A DNA stretch of 64,000 nucleotides from Gordionus sp. m RMFG-2023 (taxonomy: Eukaryota > Nematomorpha > Gordioida > Chordodea > Parachordodidae). Below, one piece after another: positions 1 through 10,305 of this stretch. The stretch's first letter is position 1. Each line of letters begins with the position of its first letter. Where the stretch lies: positions 27,753,561-27,817,560 of the forward strand of contig NC_088775.1 of assembly GCF_954871325.1 (NCBI RefSeq), in the 5' to 3' direction. The notes under the pieces are model-generated. The model saw only the letters and a list, made by a program, of their open reading frames with translations, searched no databases and was not told the DNA's origin. A program made the position numbers and the translations under genes.

Positions 1-492
1 AATAGAGTTTTTGTTATTGTTAATGTGGACAAATTGTGTTAAGCTGATATTTAGATGCAATATATCTGAAATAGTTTTATTTAACCAATAGGATCTGTAG
101 CTGCAGTATCTTTTATTCTTATAGGATGGAAGCCAACTAAGAGCATCATATGCTAAGTTGTCTTCTTGGTTCCTAATTATGTGTGCAAAAAGTTGAATTC
201 GCCTTTTATTTAGTGTAACTGAAACAGGAGCATGTCTCGAGAGTCACCATAAACAGTTGTTGGTAATAATTCTGGGATAAATATACCCATTTATAAGCCT
301 TAGATATCTATTTATAAAGACCTGAAGCTTCTTAGTTTGTGTTCTATTTATGTCCCAAGTGTCACCACCATATAATAAAATGGGTATAATTATAGAATTA
401 AACATTTGAAGTCTACTCTTTACAGATATTTCTCTGGCGTTCCATAGTTTAAAATATTTATAAAAAACGAATTTGGCATGCTTTAACCTCAT
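1..492 (-). pseudogene. LINE C-terminal domain
   Basis: This part reads KSRLQMFNSIIIPILLYGGDTWDI and RYLRLINGYIYP, then in a following frame HAPVSVTLNKRRIQLFAHI and ALSWLPSYKNKR. It matches the region after the RT of many invertebrate LINEs, where LYGxExW is followed by a GHxLR...ALxW block. The usual GKRKRGRP stretch is not recognisable, so the end has drifted. The window cuts the element here. Confidence 0.7.
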
Positions 493-499
493 TTCAACC

Positions 500-745
500 T
501 CATTTTTTTATGTGGCCCTTATTATCTAGATTTACCCCCAGATATTTGAATTCATGTACTAATTTTAATCCTAACAAATCAAAGGAACGATTTGGGTCGA
601 CATCTGCCCACGGGGAAGGCATAACAACGGTTTTATCTAGATTAATAGTTAATCCAGTTTTCTCACTATATGTCTTTAGTATATTCAAAATGTCGCAAGA
701 TTCTTCTAATGATTTGGTAGTGATAACTATATCGTCAGCATAAGA
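500..745 (-). pseudogene. LINE reverse transcriptase, YADD motif and thumb
   Basis: The minus strand encodes ISYADDIVITTKSLEE, the RT catalytic motif C, followed by LTINLDKTVVM and FKYLGVNLDNKG, the usual motifs D and E of non-LTR reverse transcriptases. It continues the RT of the same LINE after a frame change relative to 798-1262. Its downstream neighbour, on to 244, is the LLYGGDTW C-terminal part. Confidence 0.8.
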
Positions 746-797
746 GATTATGCGATGCTTCAGGGAAAGATCATCCCTAGAGGATAGATTGAGTAAA

Positions 798-1262
798 TTA
801 AAAGCTGTCGGCGATGATTTTATTCATGATTATATTAAATAGGATTGGTGACAAGACACATCCTTGTTTAACGCCTTTACGTATTCTGAAGGAAGTAGAT
901 TGAACGTTATCGATTTTAAAAGAAGAAAGAAGAGAACAGTAATGATTTCTAAGGATTTTTATAATATTTAGGTCAATCCCACTATCAGCCAGAATTTCCC
1001 ATAATACTTCGTGTTTAATACTGTCGAAAGCTTTTCGGAAATCTACAAAGATAAACAGAAGTGGTAGTTTGTACCTATAACTTTTTTGTAAAGTAACTTT
1101 TAATGCAAGAATTGGTTGCAAGATATTCCGCCCCGATCTGTACGCACAGATATTGTTGGATTGTAAATGTCTAGTGGAAGAAAGAATTCTATTTTTTATT
1201 AACACCATAAAAACTTTAGATGCTATAGAGGTAAGTGCAATAGCTCTATAGTCATCAAAGAC
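798..1262 (-). pseudogene. LINE reverse transcriptase, core palm/fingers
   Basis: On the minus strand the frame reads DDYRAIALTSIASKVF, then AYRSGRN, FVDFRKAFDSIKHEVLW (RT motif A, with the catalytic Asp in FVDFRKAFD) and GVKQGCVLSPILFN (motif B). These are textbook non-LTR RT blocks. Motif C (SYADDIVITT) follows in another frame at about 745-720, and the thumb region with KTVVMPS and FKYLGVNLD runs to about 500. The block that should precede DDYRAI is missing from this strand and is found inverted at 1262-1425. Confidence 0.88.
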
Positions 1263-1425
1263 GAGTGGGTTTGGAGAAACTAAGAAATAATAAAGCCGTC
1301 GGACCAGATGGAATCAGAGCGGAACACTTAAAAGTTTCGCCTGATTATATCTCTACCTTTCTATTAATCATTTTTAATAAAATCTGGACATCTGGCATTA
1401 CTCCTAAAGATTGGAACCTGTCATT
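1262..1425 (+). pseudogene. Inverted internal segment of the LINE RT
   Basis: The plus strand here reads LRNNKAVGPDGIRAEHLK and SGITPKDWN, the fingers block that opens a non-LTR RT. The RT on both sides is on the minus strand: SEIKRKLHIND ends near 1425 and DDYRAIALTS begins at about 1262. About 164 bp has therefore been flipped in place. The order of blocks is otherwise normal, so a simple local inversion is the easiest explanation. Breakpoints are good to within about 10 bp. Confidence 0.8.
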
Positions 1426-2431
1426 TATATGTAACTTCCTTTTTATCTCCGACGTGGTAAAATTTGACCTTAAGGAGAGAAGGTTATCATATAGAGGCGG
1501 TATAGGGAGTTCGGAGTTAAACATTAAAGAGTAATGGTCAAGCCATAAATTTATTTGATCGTCTGGGTCACGAATAATATTGTTATTAACTTTCAGTTTG
1601 GGCAAAGGTTTGAAATTGGAGGGTTTTTGAAATTTTTTTAATTTTTTATAGGCATCATAGAGTCTATTGCACCTCATATCAGCATCGATTTCCTTAGCTA
1701 TATCAACGATAAATTTGCGCCTATCACTTCTTAGGAGTCTCTGGATAGTTTTCCATAACTCCTTGTCTTGATAACTCCTAGTCCTTAGTTCTAAAATTTT
1801 AGATTGCGTGATAAAGGACATCCATTCTTTAAGAGGAGGGCCACTGACTTTAGTATTTTTTACACGTAGAAAGTATCAAGAACTTAAAGTCACTCCAACA
1901 TTTTTCTAAATTTAAATCTCGATTTGAGATCATAAAATTATTGATGTCTAATGACAACTTAGTGGTGACCACATCCTTCACCAAGGGGAGTTTTAATTTG
2001 TTAAAATCATCTTTAAAATTAAGCGGTCTAGGCAATCTAACCATAGCAGAGCAACTTGTATTTTTGTTCCTCCACATGTCACTTATAATCATTAAGTGTC
2101 CTTTAACCATTTTATGGTCAGAGATATTAATAGTAGTCATTGCTTTTACATCAAAAAACCAACTATGAATATTTGATAAATTAAGATCAATCTGTGAACA
2201 ATAATTGTTCCTATAAAAGGTGAAAGTGTGTTGAGTTTTATGTTGAAAAAAAGTATTCCCAATTTTCAGATTTTTATTTTTACATAGTTCAAATAAGTGA
2301 GACTATCCGGTCCATTTCGGCTGACCACCGTAGCATTGCCGATAAGGTTGTTTTTTAGATAATATTCATCTTTACCAATTTTAGTATTAAAATCCCCCAT
2401 AACTATCAAATTATATCTTTTTGGGAGCGTA

Positions 2432-2821
2432 TCAATAACATTCTCCAGTTCGTCGAAGAAAGGCTTCCTCTCCTTTAAGGTAGGGGGTGCCGTATATATT
2501 CAGAAGAATTGTTGGCTTGAAAGCCGTATTTAAGTAAAGAGCCACCATCCTTTCCGAAATAGGTACAAATTTCCTGACAAATTTGTAAATACTATTTTTC
2601 ACTAAGAAGGCCGTACCAGACCATTTATTTATAATTGTACCTGAATTCAGCAGAGAAAAATCTCTGAAAACTGCCTTCATATCATTTCTTAAATGCGTTT
2701 CTTGTAAAGCTATTATGTCGATATCTTCATTTGAAAGAAGTTTGGTAAGTATGTATATTTTATTGTTTAAACCATTAATATTATACGTAGAGATATATAT
2801 AGATCCTTTGATTTCCAACAT
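2432..2821 (-). pseudogene. LINE endonuclease domain (APE type)
   Basis: This is the N-terminal part of the LINE protein. It starts near MLEIKGSIYIST and carries the expected early endonuclease blocks: TYNINGLNNK (first conserved Asn block) and IDIIALQETHLRND (catalytic Glu block QETH). In living elements this domain nicks target DNA to prime reverse transcription. The open part covers only about half of a normal endonuclease; the rest continues downstream in other frames (towards 2280) with the GDFN-like block visible near 2385. A second, inverted copy of the same region lies at 3095-3484. Confidence 0.85.
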
Positions 2822-3040
2822 GTTCAGGGAGTAATAATTGTCTTACATGAAATGAGAACTAATACAGGTTGGGACTAAAACTTCAGAAGGAGATTTGTAA
2901 GGATAACTATAATAATAAAAGATACTTCAGGTAAATCGGCCAGTAAAAGAATTACAATTGAAAGGAAATGTAAAACATTAAGGTTGAAAAATAATTATAA
3001 AAAAAAATTCAATAAAATTACTAATGTAAATAAATTTCAG

Positions 3041-3490
3041 TAAAAATCGAATTAAACATTTGAAGTCTACTCTTTACAGATATTTCTCTGGCGATACTCC
3101 CTGAACATGTTGGAAATCAAAGGATCTATATATATCTCTACGTATAATATTAATGGTTTAAACAATAAAATATGTATTTTTATCAAACTTATTTCAAATG
3201 AAGATATCGACATAATAGCTTTACAAGCCAACAATTCTTCTGAATATATACGGCACCCCCTACCTTAAAGGAGAGGAAGCCTTTCTTCGACGAACTGGAG
3301 AATGTTATTGATACCTCCCAAAAAGATATAATTTGATAGTTATGGGGGATTTTAATATTAAAATTGGTAAAGATGAATATTATCTATAAAACAACGTTAT
3401 CGGCAATGCTACGGTGGTCAGCCGAAATGGACCGGATAGTCTCACTTTATTTGAACTATGTAAAAATAAAAATCTGAAAATTGAGAAAAA
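3041..3490 (+). mobile_element. Second LINE fragment: endonuclease region, inverted relative to the first
   Basis: Bases 3095-3484 match the reverse complement of about 2833-2275 closely, so the LINE 5' region lies here in plus orientation. About 190 bp, corresponding to roughly 2514-2705 of the first copy, is absent from this copy at about 3228. Just before it, 3049-3093 repeats 395-439 (45 bp of LINE C-terminal code) in the same orientation. Two LINE pieces from opposite ends of the element thus abut at 3093/3094. The piece ends where the foldback element at 3493 begins. Confidence 0.75.
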
Positions 3491-3492
3491 TA

Positions 3493-6300
3493 ATATGCTG
3501 CTATATTGTAAAATGTAATATTCTTTTTAATATAATTTATTAGTGATTTTTACAATCCTCTTTGTAAATACATCTTTTATTGAGGAATTATATTGTAAAT
3601 TTTATTAGATAAATAAACAATCTTTTATAATTTTTTTAAAATTATCTATTTTTTATTAAATGAGGTGGATTTTATGTAACTTTTTTGATGATTTTATATG
3701 ATCTTTTTAAGGATAATATTTTAATGTGACAATTGTCATAATCGTTATTTTAGTTTTTTTGAATTTTTTTGAAGAAAATATGTTAAAATAAGTATTAATA
3801 ACATGTGTAAATATAAATTTAGTGAAGATGCACCATAGAAAAGTGACAATTGTCATAATCGTTATTTTTAAAGTTTTTTGAATTTTTTTGACGAAAATAT
3901 GTTAAAATAAGTATTAATAACATGTTTAAAAAATATTTAGTGAAGATGTACCATAGAAAATTGACAATTGTCATAATCGTTATTTTTAAAGTTTTTTGAA
4001 TTTTTTTGACGAAAATATGTTAAAATAAGTATTAATAACATGTGTAAATATAAATTTAATGAAGATGTACCAATGAAAAGTGACAATTGTCATAATCGTT
4101 ATTTTTAAAGTTTTTTGACGAAAATATATTAAAATAAGTATTAATAACATGTGTAAATATAAATTTAGTGAAGATGTACGAATGAAAAGTGTCAATTGTC
4201 ATAATCGTTATTTTTAAATTTTTTTGACGAAAATATGTTAAAATAAGTATTAATAAGATGTTTAAATAAAAATTTAGTGAAGATATACCAATGAAAAGTG
4301 ACAATTGTCTTAATCGTTATTTTTAAAGTTTTTTAAATTTTTTTGATAAAAATATGTTAAAATAAATATTAATAACATGTGTAAATATAAATTTAGTGAA
4401 GATGTACCAATGAAAAGTGACAATTGTCATAATCGTTATTTTTAAAGTTTTTTGACGAAAATATATTAAAATAAGTATTAATAACATGTGTAAATATAAA
4501 TTTAGTGAAGATGTACCAATGAAAAGTGTCAATTGTCATAATCGTTATTTTTAAATTTTTTTGACGAAAATATGTTAAAATAAGTATTAATAAGATGTTT
4601 AAATAAAAATTTAGTGTAGATATACCAATGAAAAGTGACAATTGTCTTAATCGTTATTTTTAAAGTTTTTTAAATTTTTTTGACAAAAATATGTTAAAAT
4701 AAATATTAATAACATGTGTAAATATAAATTTAGTGAAGATGTACCAATGAAAAGTAATTGTCATAATCGTTATTTTTAAATTTTTTTGACGAAAATATGT
4801 TAAAATAAGTATTAATAACATGTGTAAATATAAATTTAATGAAGATGTACCAATGAAAAGTGACAATTGTCATAATCGTTATTTTTAAAGTTTTTTGACG
4901 AAAATATATTAAAATAAGTATTAATAACATGTGTAAATATAAATTTAGTGAAGATGTACCAATGAAAAGTGTCAATTGTCATAATCGTTATTTTTAAATT
5001 TTTTTGACGAAAATATGTTAAAATAAGTATTAATAAGATGTTTAAATAAAAATTTAGTGAAGATATACCAATGAAAAGTGACAATTGTCTTAATCGTTAT
5101 TTTTAAAGTTTTTTAAATTTTTTTGACAAAAATATGTTAAAATAAATATTAATAACATGTGTAAATATAAATTTAGCGAAGATGTACCAATGAAAAGTGA
5201 CAATTGTCATAACGTTATTTTTAAAGTTTTTTTAATTTTTTTGATGACAATAGGTTAAAATAAATATTAATAACATGTGTAAATATAAATTTAGTGAAGA
5301 TGTACCAATGAAAAGCGACAATTGTCATAATCGTTATTTTAAAGATTTTTGAATTTTTATGAAGAAAATATGTTAAAATAAGTATTGATAACATGTTTAA
5401 ATAAAATTTAATGAAGATGTACCGTAGAAAAGTGACAATTGTCATAATCGTTATTTTTAAAGTTTTTTGAATTGTATTGACAAAACATTTTTAAAATAAG
5501 TATTGATAACATGTTTAAATAAAAATTTAGTGAAGATGTACTCTAGATAAGCGACAATTGTCAAATCGTTATTTTTAAAGTTTTTTGATTTTTGTTGACG
5601 AAAATATGTTAAAATGAGTAATAATAACATGTTTAAATAAAAATAAAATGTTGGCCATCTTTGGGAACATTTTTGGGAATATTCCCTGATTTTCGCTGTT
5701 TCGTGCCCAGGCCGTTGTGTTAAGTTAAGTAAAATTATACCAATTTCCGATTTAAAAAATATATACTCTCCCAGGGTGTATAGGAAGTTTGATAAATAAC
5801 ACTAATAAAATCAGAATGATTTCTTATTTGTCCTATTAAATATCCTTAAAATAAGCTAAATTTGAATTTAAAAATTTAGACCTAAGCCCTATTGCAAAAA
5901 TTTCCAACGAACCCAAGCCCGGCCCAGGCCCGCTAGAAAATTTATAATTAGGCCCAAGCCCGACCCAAGGTATCTAATTTACACATGTTATTAATACTTA
6001 ACATATTTTTTTCAAAAAAATTCAAAAAACTTATAAAATAACGATTATGACAATTGTCTTAAAATATTATCCTTAAAAAGATCTTAAAATAGCATCAAAA
6101 AGTTTCATAAAATCCACCTCATTTAATAAAAAATAGATAATTTTAAAAAAATTATAAAAGATTTCACCTAAAAGATTGTTTATTTATCTAATAAAATTTA
6201 CAATATAATTCCTCAATAAAAGATGTATCTACAAAGAAGATTGTGAAAATCACTAATAAATTATATAAAAGAATATTACATTTTTACAATAGCAGCATAT
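3493..6300. mobile_element. Foldback DNA element with long terminal inverted repeats and an internal satellite array
   Basis: The ends are long inverted repeats: about 3493-3760 is matched in reverse complement by about 6300-5985, both beginning near ATATGCTGCTAT. The middle holds an array of ~110-118-bp units (3726-5640), then about 300 bp of unrelated sequence that includes a CCCGGCCCAGGCCCG patch of a hAT MITE (5870-5960). No transposase is visible, so it is non-autonomous. Long inverted repeats holding tandem units are typical of Foldback and some hAT or Mutator elements. I could not find a clear target site duplication; the right flank runs into poly-T. Confidence 0.75.
3726..5640. repeat. 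Tandem satellite array, ~110-118-bp monomer, ~337-bp higher-order period
   Basis: About 17 head-to-tail units run here, each containing the 12-bp palindrome TGACAATTGTCA (or a close variant), then TAATCGTTATTTTTAA, a poly-T tract and AATATGTTAAAATAAGTATT. Unit starts fall near 3726, 3843, 3961, 4080, 4189, 4299, 4417, 4526, 4635 and onwards. From about 4080 the same three-unit block of 337 bp (118+109+110) recurs, with one extra unit near 4756-4860, so the array has a higher-order structure. Open frames of 68-82 codons in it are by-products of the repeat. Confidence 0.9.
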
Positions 6301-6469
6301 TTTTTTTTTATTAAAAAAAACATCAAATATATAAATTTATTTTCATTTAAAAATATAACAATATAAATAAAAAATATTAAATCATATTATGTTTATTTGT
6401 TGATAATAATAAAATATTTACATTAAATATAAATAAAATAAATTATTTTACTAAAATAAATAAATAATA

Positions 6470-6655
6470 ATTAATGCTAGGCATCGATGCAGAATTTTTG
6501 ACTAATTTATTTTAGCCAATTTTTAGGCTTAGCCTAATTAGGTTTAGCCGATTTTTAGGCTTAGCCTAATTAGGTTTAGCCGATTTTTTCACCTAATATC
6601 TCGGCTAAGCCGTTTTGTAGTCGGCTAAAATTAGCCGATTACTCAACACTACCTA
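6470..6655. mobile_element. Degenerate hAT MITE of the TAGTGTTGTTAAACGGCT family
   Basis: The segment is rich in short inverted and direct blocks (GGCTTAGCCTAATTAGG twice, TTAGCCGA three times) and ends in TCAACACTA, the reverse complement of the family start. Better copies lie at 7758-7959, 33715-33894 and 61195-61409. Its left end is not recognisable and no target duplication is seen. Confidence 0.5.
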
Positions 6656-6859
6656 GACTCAATTTTGGATCATTATAAAATAACCATTTTTATTCCACTT
6701 TTGTACTTAATTTTAACTCAAATCAATGAAAGATTTATGATTTATCGGTTTTCTATTATCATGCCCGGGTTTGTAATTTTTTAATTTATTTTTTGGCCTT
6801 GCCCGAATTTGAAAAATAATATTATTTTTTCTAATCTCAAAATCGTTAAGGTCGGGTGT

Positions 6860-7198
6860 ATTCAAGTTCCCGGAATCGGATGTGTTACCCTTACGGTTGA
6901 CTATCGCACCGACTACACATTTTCGGCCACACGTAGGCCCGCCACTCCAGCTCAAATACCCTATTTGATACCCCAAACCCTGGTTAGTGGGTCGCCTGTC
7001 CGACCAAAAAAAATGGAGAAAGGGATTGGCAAAAATGACATGCTTGCGACAGAGAGGGTAGAAAGAAAAGAACCTACTTCTGATGAGACAAATAACGCGA
7101 GGACAGCAAACCGACCAGAGAAAGAGGATGGAATTGGGAACGATTATTGGGATAATGGTTACGGAGATACGAATTTGTTTGGAGGCGTCGACGAGTGA
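6860..7198 (+). CDS. Possible 3' exon of an unidentified host gene
   Basis: This island is clearly richer in G+C than its surroundings and stays open in one plus-strand frame to a stop at 7198. The deduced peptide is proline-, arginine- and acid-rich and looks unstructured: RRPATPAQIPYLIPQT in the middle and a C-terminus of YGDTNLFGGVDE. There is no initiator that looks natural, so I read it as a last exon, with an acceptor possibly at the AAG near 6850. I recognise no domain. The opposite strand is also partly open (6976 down to 6713), so strand and even coding status are uncertain. Confidence 0.35.
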   Translation: MQVPGIGCVTLTVDYRTDYTFSATRRPATPAQIPYLIPQTLVSGSPVRPKKMEKGIGKNDMLATERVERKEPTSDETNNARTANRPEKEDGIGNDYWDNGYGDTNLFGGVDE

Positions 7199-7757
7199 GA
7201 GAAATATAATTTCTATTTAACAAAAGAAAGAAAGTGCTGATACCACCGACACTGATGCCCAAAAATAAATTATATTAATTATATATATAGTATTTATTGA
7301 AAGCAAAGTTTAACCTAAAATTCGTCAAATAGATTTTTTAAAATTTCATTTATAATAAATATAATGTATATGAGATTTACAAAAAAAATGATCGGAAAAC
7401 TTTGGTTCTATCTTATTGTTTTGGAAAATTGTTAGATAAATCAATTCATAGGCTTTTATAGACTTAAATTTTATTTGATAGGGTTAATTATCATTTTCAG
7501 CTATCGGTTATAAACATCTTAATTTGTTAAAGATAAATAACATTTTTTATACTGATTGTGATACTTTATTTTATACGCCTAAAGTTTCATTTTGTATTAA
7601 TCGAGATTGTTTTTAAGATATATATATAGATAACTATTATGGAAAATATAACAATTTTATGTTCAAATTTATTTTGATGTTAGTTTTTCTTCTTTTGTTA
7701 AATAATAAAATTTGATAAAATTAAATAAAACATAAGTTCCTAATTGAAAGTATTGGC

Positions 7758-7959
7758 TAGTGTTGTTAAACGGCTAAACGGTTCGATTTAGCCTATTTTA
7801 GATTTGAGCCAAAATAATATTACGCAAGCCTTGAGATTTGGATAATAGATGTCCAAACCTTTCTGCCATCTATGAACAAAATCTTCGGGCTTGCGTAATA
7901 CCTTTTGGCTGAAATGTTGGGTTAGCCATTTTTAAAAATAGAGCTGCTTAACAAGAATA
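7758..7959. mobile_element. hAT MITE, TAGTGTTGTTAAACGGCT family, complete
   Basis: A 202-bp element starts TAGTGTTGTTAAACGG and ends with CTTAACAAGAATA, flanked by a perfect 8-bp duplication, GTATTGGC, at 7750-7757 and 7960-7967. An 8-bp duplication is the mark of hAT transposition. The interior contains an imperfect inverted repeat (ATTACGCAAGCC...GGCTTGCGTAAT), so the whole can fold. It has no coding capacity. Confidence 0.9.
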
Positions 7960-8030
7960 GTATTGGCTCTCAATCATGTATATATACAATGGTTATAAAA
8001 ATATATAAAACAAGTTCTATCATACAAGCC

Positions 8031-8195
8031 ATGTTCGAACCTAAGCATTACAAAGTTCCGGCCTTCGCCTCGCCTGAACTTTATCTTGAGACATACCAGG
8101 CCAATTATTCACCGGATATAATCATCGATATGGCCAAATTGAACGTCGCGCCCTCACCCCCCAAATCACCCGCGTTCTCCGACCAATCTAAAGAG
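8031..8195 (+). CDS. Possible first exon of an unidentified host gene
   Basis: An ATG at 8031 opens a GC-richer frame of exactly 55 codons (MFEPKHYKVPAFASPELYL ... SDQSKE) that ends at AAGAG followed by GTAAAT, a good 5' splice site at 8196. The codons use C-ending bases (GCC, TTC, ATC) far more than the AT-rich surroundings, which supports real coding. Downstream exons cannot be found; the hAT at 8252 lies in what would be the intron. I do not recognise the protein. It could also be an internal exon, since an AG lies just before the ATG. Confidence 0.45.
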
Positions 8196-8251
8196 GTAAA
8201 TGTTATACATTCGTTTGAACCAATTTGCGTTATTTCGCTGATGGTTCACAC

Positions 8252-9244
8252 TAGGCCTATTCAAAAATGTATTCGAATCGAATAATTTACTATTCGTATT
8301 CGTGCGAATAATATAATATACTATTTATATTCGATTCGGATTATTCGAATAATTGAAATTAATTTTCTTAATAAAATATATCATACTCAAATATATTGAC
8401 AATTTTTTTATTGCAAATTTTATTTCAAACAGAAATTTTTTTTATAATAATCTGATAATAAAATATGTAATCAATAATAGATGATAAAAATATATATTAA
8501 GTTATTATAAAAAAATTAAAATGTATATTATTAATTTAATTCATAATTCTAAGCCAATATTTAAGGCAGAGTTTTTCTTATATTTTCTTCCTTATATGAC
8601 ATGCGATTTTTTGAAAACAAATTAGTTCCAACTAGGAAAAGTCTTTCACAAGCAGTTGATGTTCCTTGTATAGATAGGTAATCCCTAGGTGTGAATGAAC
8701 TTATTATAATGATTAATAAGAGGGGATGTTGTTTTGCCTTACATTTTATAATGCTCTATGATTGCAAGCAGCTTTCATCATCTTTATTGATTTGATATTG
8801 ATCCCATATAATCGCTCTTTTTATGAAGAAATTTTGTCAAATTCAACACTAAGCGTAACTATTTCATCAGAAGCATTCTCCTCTATCATAATTTATTTTA
8901 GAAATATATTATATTTTTATATACCTTTGGTTTGTATAATTTTTTAATATAATTTATTATGAGATGTAAAAAATTAACTTCTCGTGAGATTCGAAAAATA
9001 CGGCAAATATAAATTTAATTTTCACTTCAGAGATTTTTTAAATTTTGCTAGTCTTTTTATAAACACATTACCTGTCAGATTGGAAGGTCATCAAATAGAA
9101 ATGACAAATGTTAGATTTATTAAATATTCCGAATAATTCGTTTTATTCGAATCGAATAAATAATTATTCGTATTCGGATAAAACAAATAATTTATTATTC
9201 GTTCGAATCGAATTGAATATTCCAATTTTTTTTGAATAGGCCTA
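8252..9244 (-). mobile_element. hAT element with transposase remnant, TAGGCCTATTC ends
   Basis: The 993-bp element begins TAGGCCTATTCAAAAA and ends TTTTGAATAGGCCTA, and is flanked by the 8-bp duplication GTTCACAC (8244-8251 and 9245-9252). Long stretches of the ends repeat ATTCGAATCGAATA and variants, typical subterminal binding-site repeats. On the minus strand near 8690-8585 a peptide RDYLSIQGTSTACERLF followed by KNRMSYKEEN matches the hAT C-terminal dimerisation motif. The rest of the transposase is lost or beyond recognition. Confidence 0.9.
8585..8692 (-). pseudogene. hAT transposase C-terminal dimerisation motif (remnant)
   Basis: The minus strand gives YLSIQGTSTACERLFLVGT and then NLFSKNRMSYKEEN in one frame. 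This matches the hATC consensus of the form YLxIPATSxxSERxFSxAGxxxxxxRxxL. Active hAT transposases use this part to dimerise. Only about 36 codons remain, inside the element 8252-9244. Confidence 0.8.
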
Positions 9245-9291
9245 GTTCACACCTAATTCTTACTAAACAAAGTTGGGTTAAACATTAATAT

Positions 9292-9542
9292 CATAGACCT
9301 ACAGACACGATCCTAAGCCCTAGTACACGGGCCGGGCCTTTATTTTTTTTAAATATACCCGGGCCGGGCCTAATTTAAAAAAAAATACCAAAGCTTGGTT
9401 GGGCCTAAAATTTTCATTTTAAAAAATAACCGGACTGGGACGGGCCAGGCCGAAATCTTCTATATTAGCTATAAAATTAAAAATAAATTAATATTTTTTA
9501 AAATATCCTAGCCGAAATAAGAAAAAATCCGGCATGTCTCTG
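9292..9542. mobile_element. hAT MITE of the GGGCCGGGCC type
   Basis: A 251-bp element starts CATAGACCTACAGACACG and ends GGCATGTCTCTG with the perfect 8-bp duplication ATTAATAT at 9284-9291 and 9543-9550. GC-rich blocks (CGGGCCGGGCC, GACGGGCCAGGCCG) alternate with A/T runs. No coding capacity. Relatives in this window are at 25262-25502, 56076-57662, 57949-58256 and 60991-61579. Confidence 0.88.
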
Positions 9543-9809
9543 ATTAATATTAAGTAGTGTTTCCTTTAACCTTTTAACATTTATTACCACTCCTTACTTT
9601 TGAGGTGTTGATTGGATCACAAGAATTGTGTTCTGAAGTTTATTCTAATTTTTGGTTGCCATATGTGAAATGACAATTAAAATTTATTATATATTTATTC
9701 ATATCCTGTGCTATAAACTCCACTACTTTAAAATTATAATACATAGAATTTATATTTTTTCCATATTCATTAAATATAATCATAATGTTTTAATAAAAAC
9801 ACTTTATAT

Positions 9810-10300
9810 TAGAAGTCTTAGGCGAGGGTGGGCGGGTGGGGCAAAATTTTTTTTAAAAACGGGCAGGCGGGTTAAAAAATTTTTAAACTATGAGCGGGTG
9901 TGTGGGCGGATTAAGAAATTTAAACGTAGGCGGGCAGGTTAAAATTTTTAAAATCATTTAAGTAAATATTAATAAAAAAATAGTTCTTATAAATTTTTTG
10001 GATATTAAGAATTAAAATGTCCTTCCTTGGTATCATAAAATTTTTTTTCTTAAAATAAATAAACTTTTTTGTGTATTTAAAACTACTTTGGTGTAAACGA
10101 GAAGAAAGAGATTTGTCAAAGTTATCAAGATAAGCAAGAAAAATATTGGCAATTCCTGCAACTAGCGCTTCTTCTGAACGAGGATTTAGTATTGCTGGTA
10201 GGTTTTTAGGACAAAGAAGAACGTGTTTGAATACATCCAGGAAATGTCGATTCTTTATTATTGCATTAAATTACATATAATATCAATTTTATATTTATAT
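9810..10300 (+). mobile_element. hAT remnant Q: left end plus transposase C-terminus
   Basis: A left end reading TAGAAGTCTTAGGCGAGGG is followed by GGCGGGTGGGG and other G-rich blocks to about 9945. From 10140 to 10262 the plus strand encodes ILAIPATSASSERGFSIAG then RRTCLNTSRK, a very clear hAT C-terminal dimerisation motif. The N-terminal and middle parts of the transposase are not between them. A matching GC-rich end (TAGAGGTCTGCATGGG with CCGCCCGCCC) lies at 12246-12385, possibly moved by the inversion described under element O. Confidence 0.7.
10140..10263 (+). pseudogene. hAT transposase C-terminus (hATC) of element Q
   Basis: In frame peptide LAIPATSASSERGFSIAGR followed by FLGQRRTCLNTSRKC. 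This is the closest match in the window to the standard hATC block (LAIPATSAxSERxFSxAG). It is an isolated piece with no open frame upstream. Confidence 0.85.
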
Positions 10301-10305
10301 TTTTT

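Larger units (their letters stand above)
1..2870 (-). mobile_element. LINE (non-LTR retrotransposon), 3' end outside the window
   Basis: Read on the minus strand, this stretch encodes the parts of a LINE polyprotein in order: an APE-type endonuclease (2821 down to about 2432), a linker, a reverse transcriptase (about 1262 down to 500) and a C-terminal tail (492 down to 1). The tail keeps the LLYGGDTW block and then HIIRNQEDNLAYDALSW, which matches the GHxLR...ALxW tail seen in many animal LINEs. The element is dead: the frames are shifted several times and part of the RT is inverted (1262-1425). The 3' end lies beyond base 1. The clade is uncertain; the tail fits the Jockey/CR1/RTE side of LINE diversity, which is inference. 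No target site duplication can be judged because one end is missing. Confidence 0.85.

Noticed and set aside
3986-5445. Eight open frames of 68-82 codons on the minus strand with similar sequence
   Set aside because: They are the same satellite unit read repeatedly; peptide similarity follows from the tandem repeat, and composition is that of AT-rich DNA.
9652-9942. 96-codon frame ending in Arg/Lys/Gly-rich sequence
   Set aside because: Its C-terminal half is the G-rich end of hAT remnant Q and the rest is AT-rich noise.
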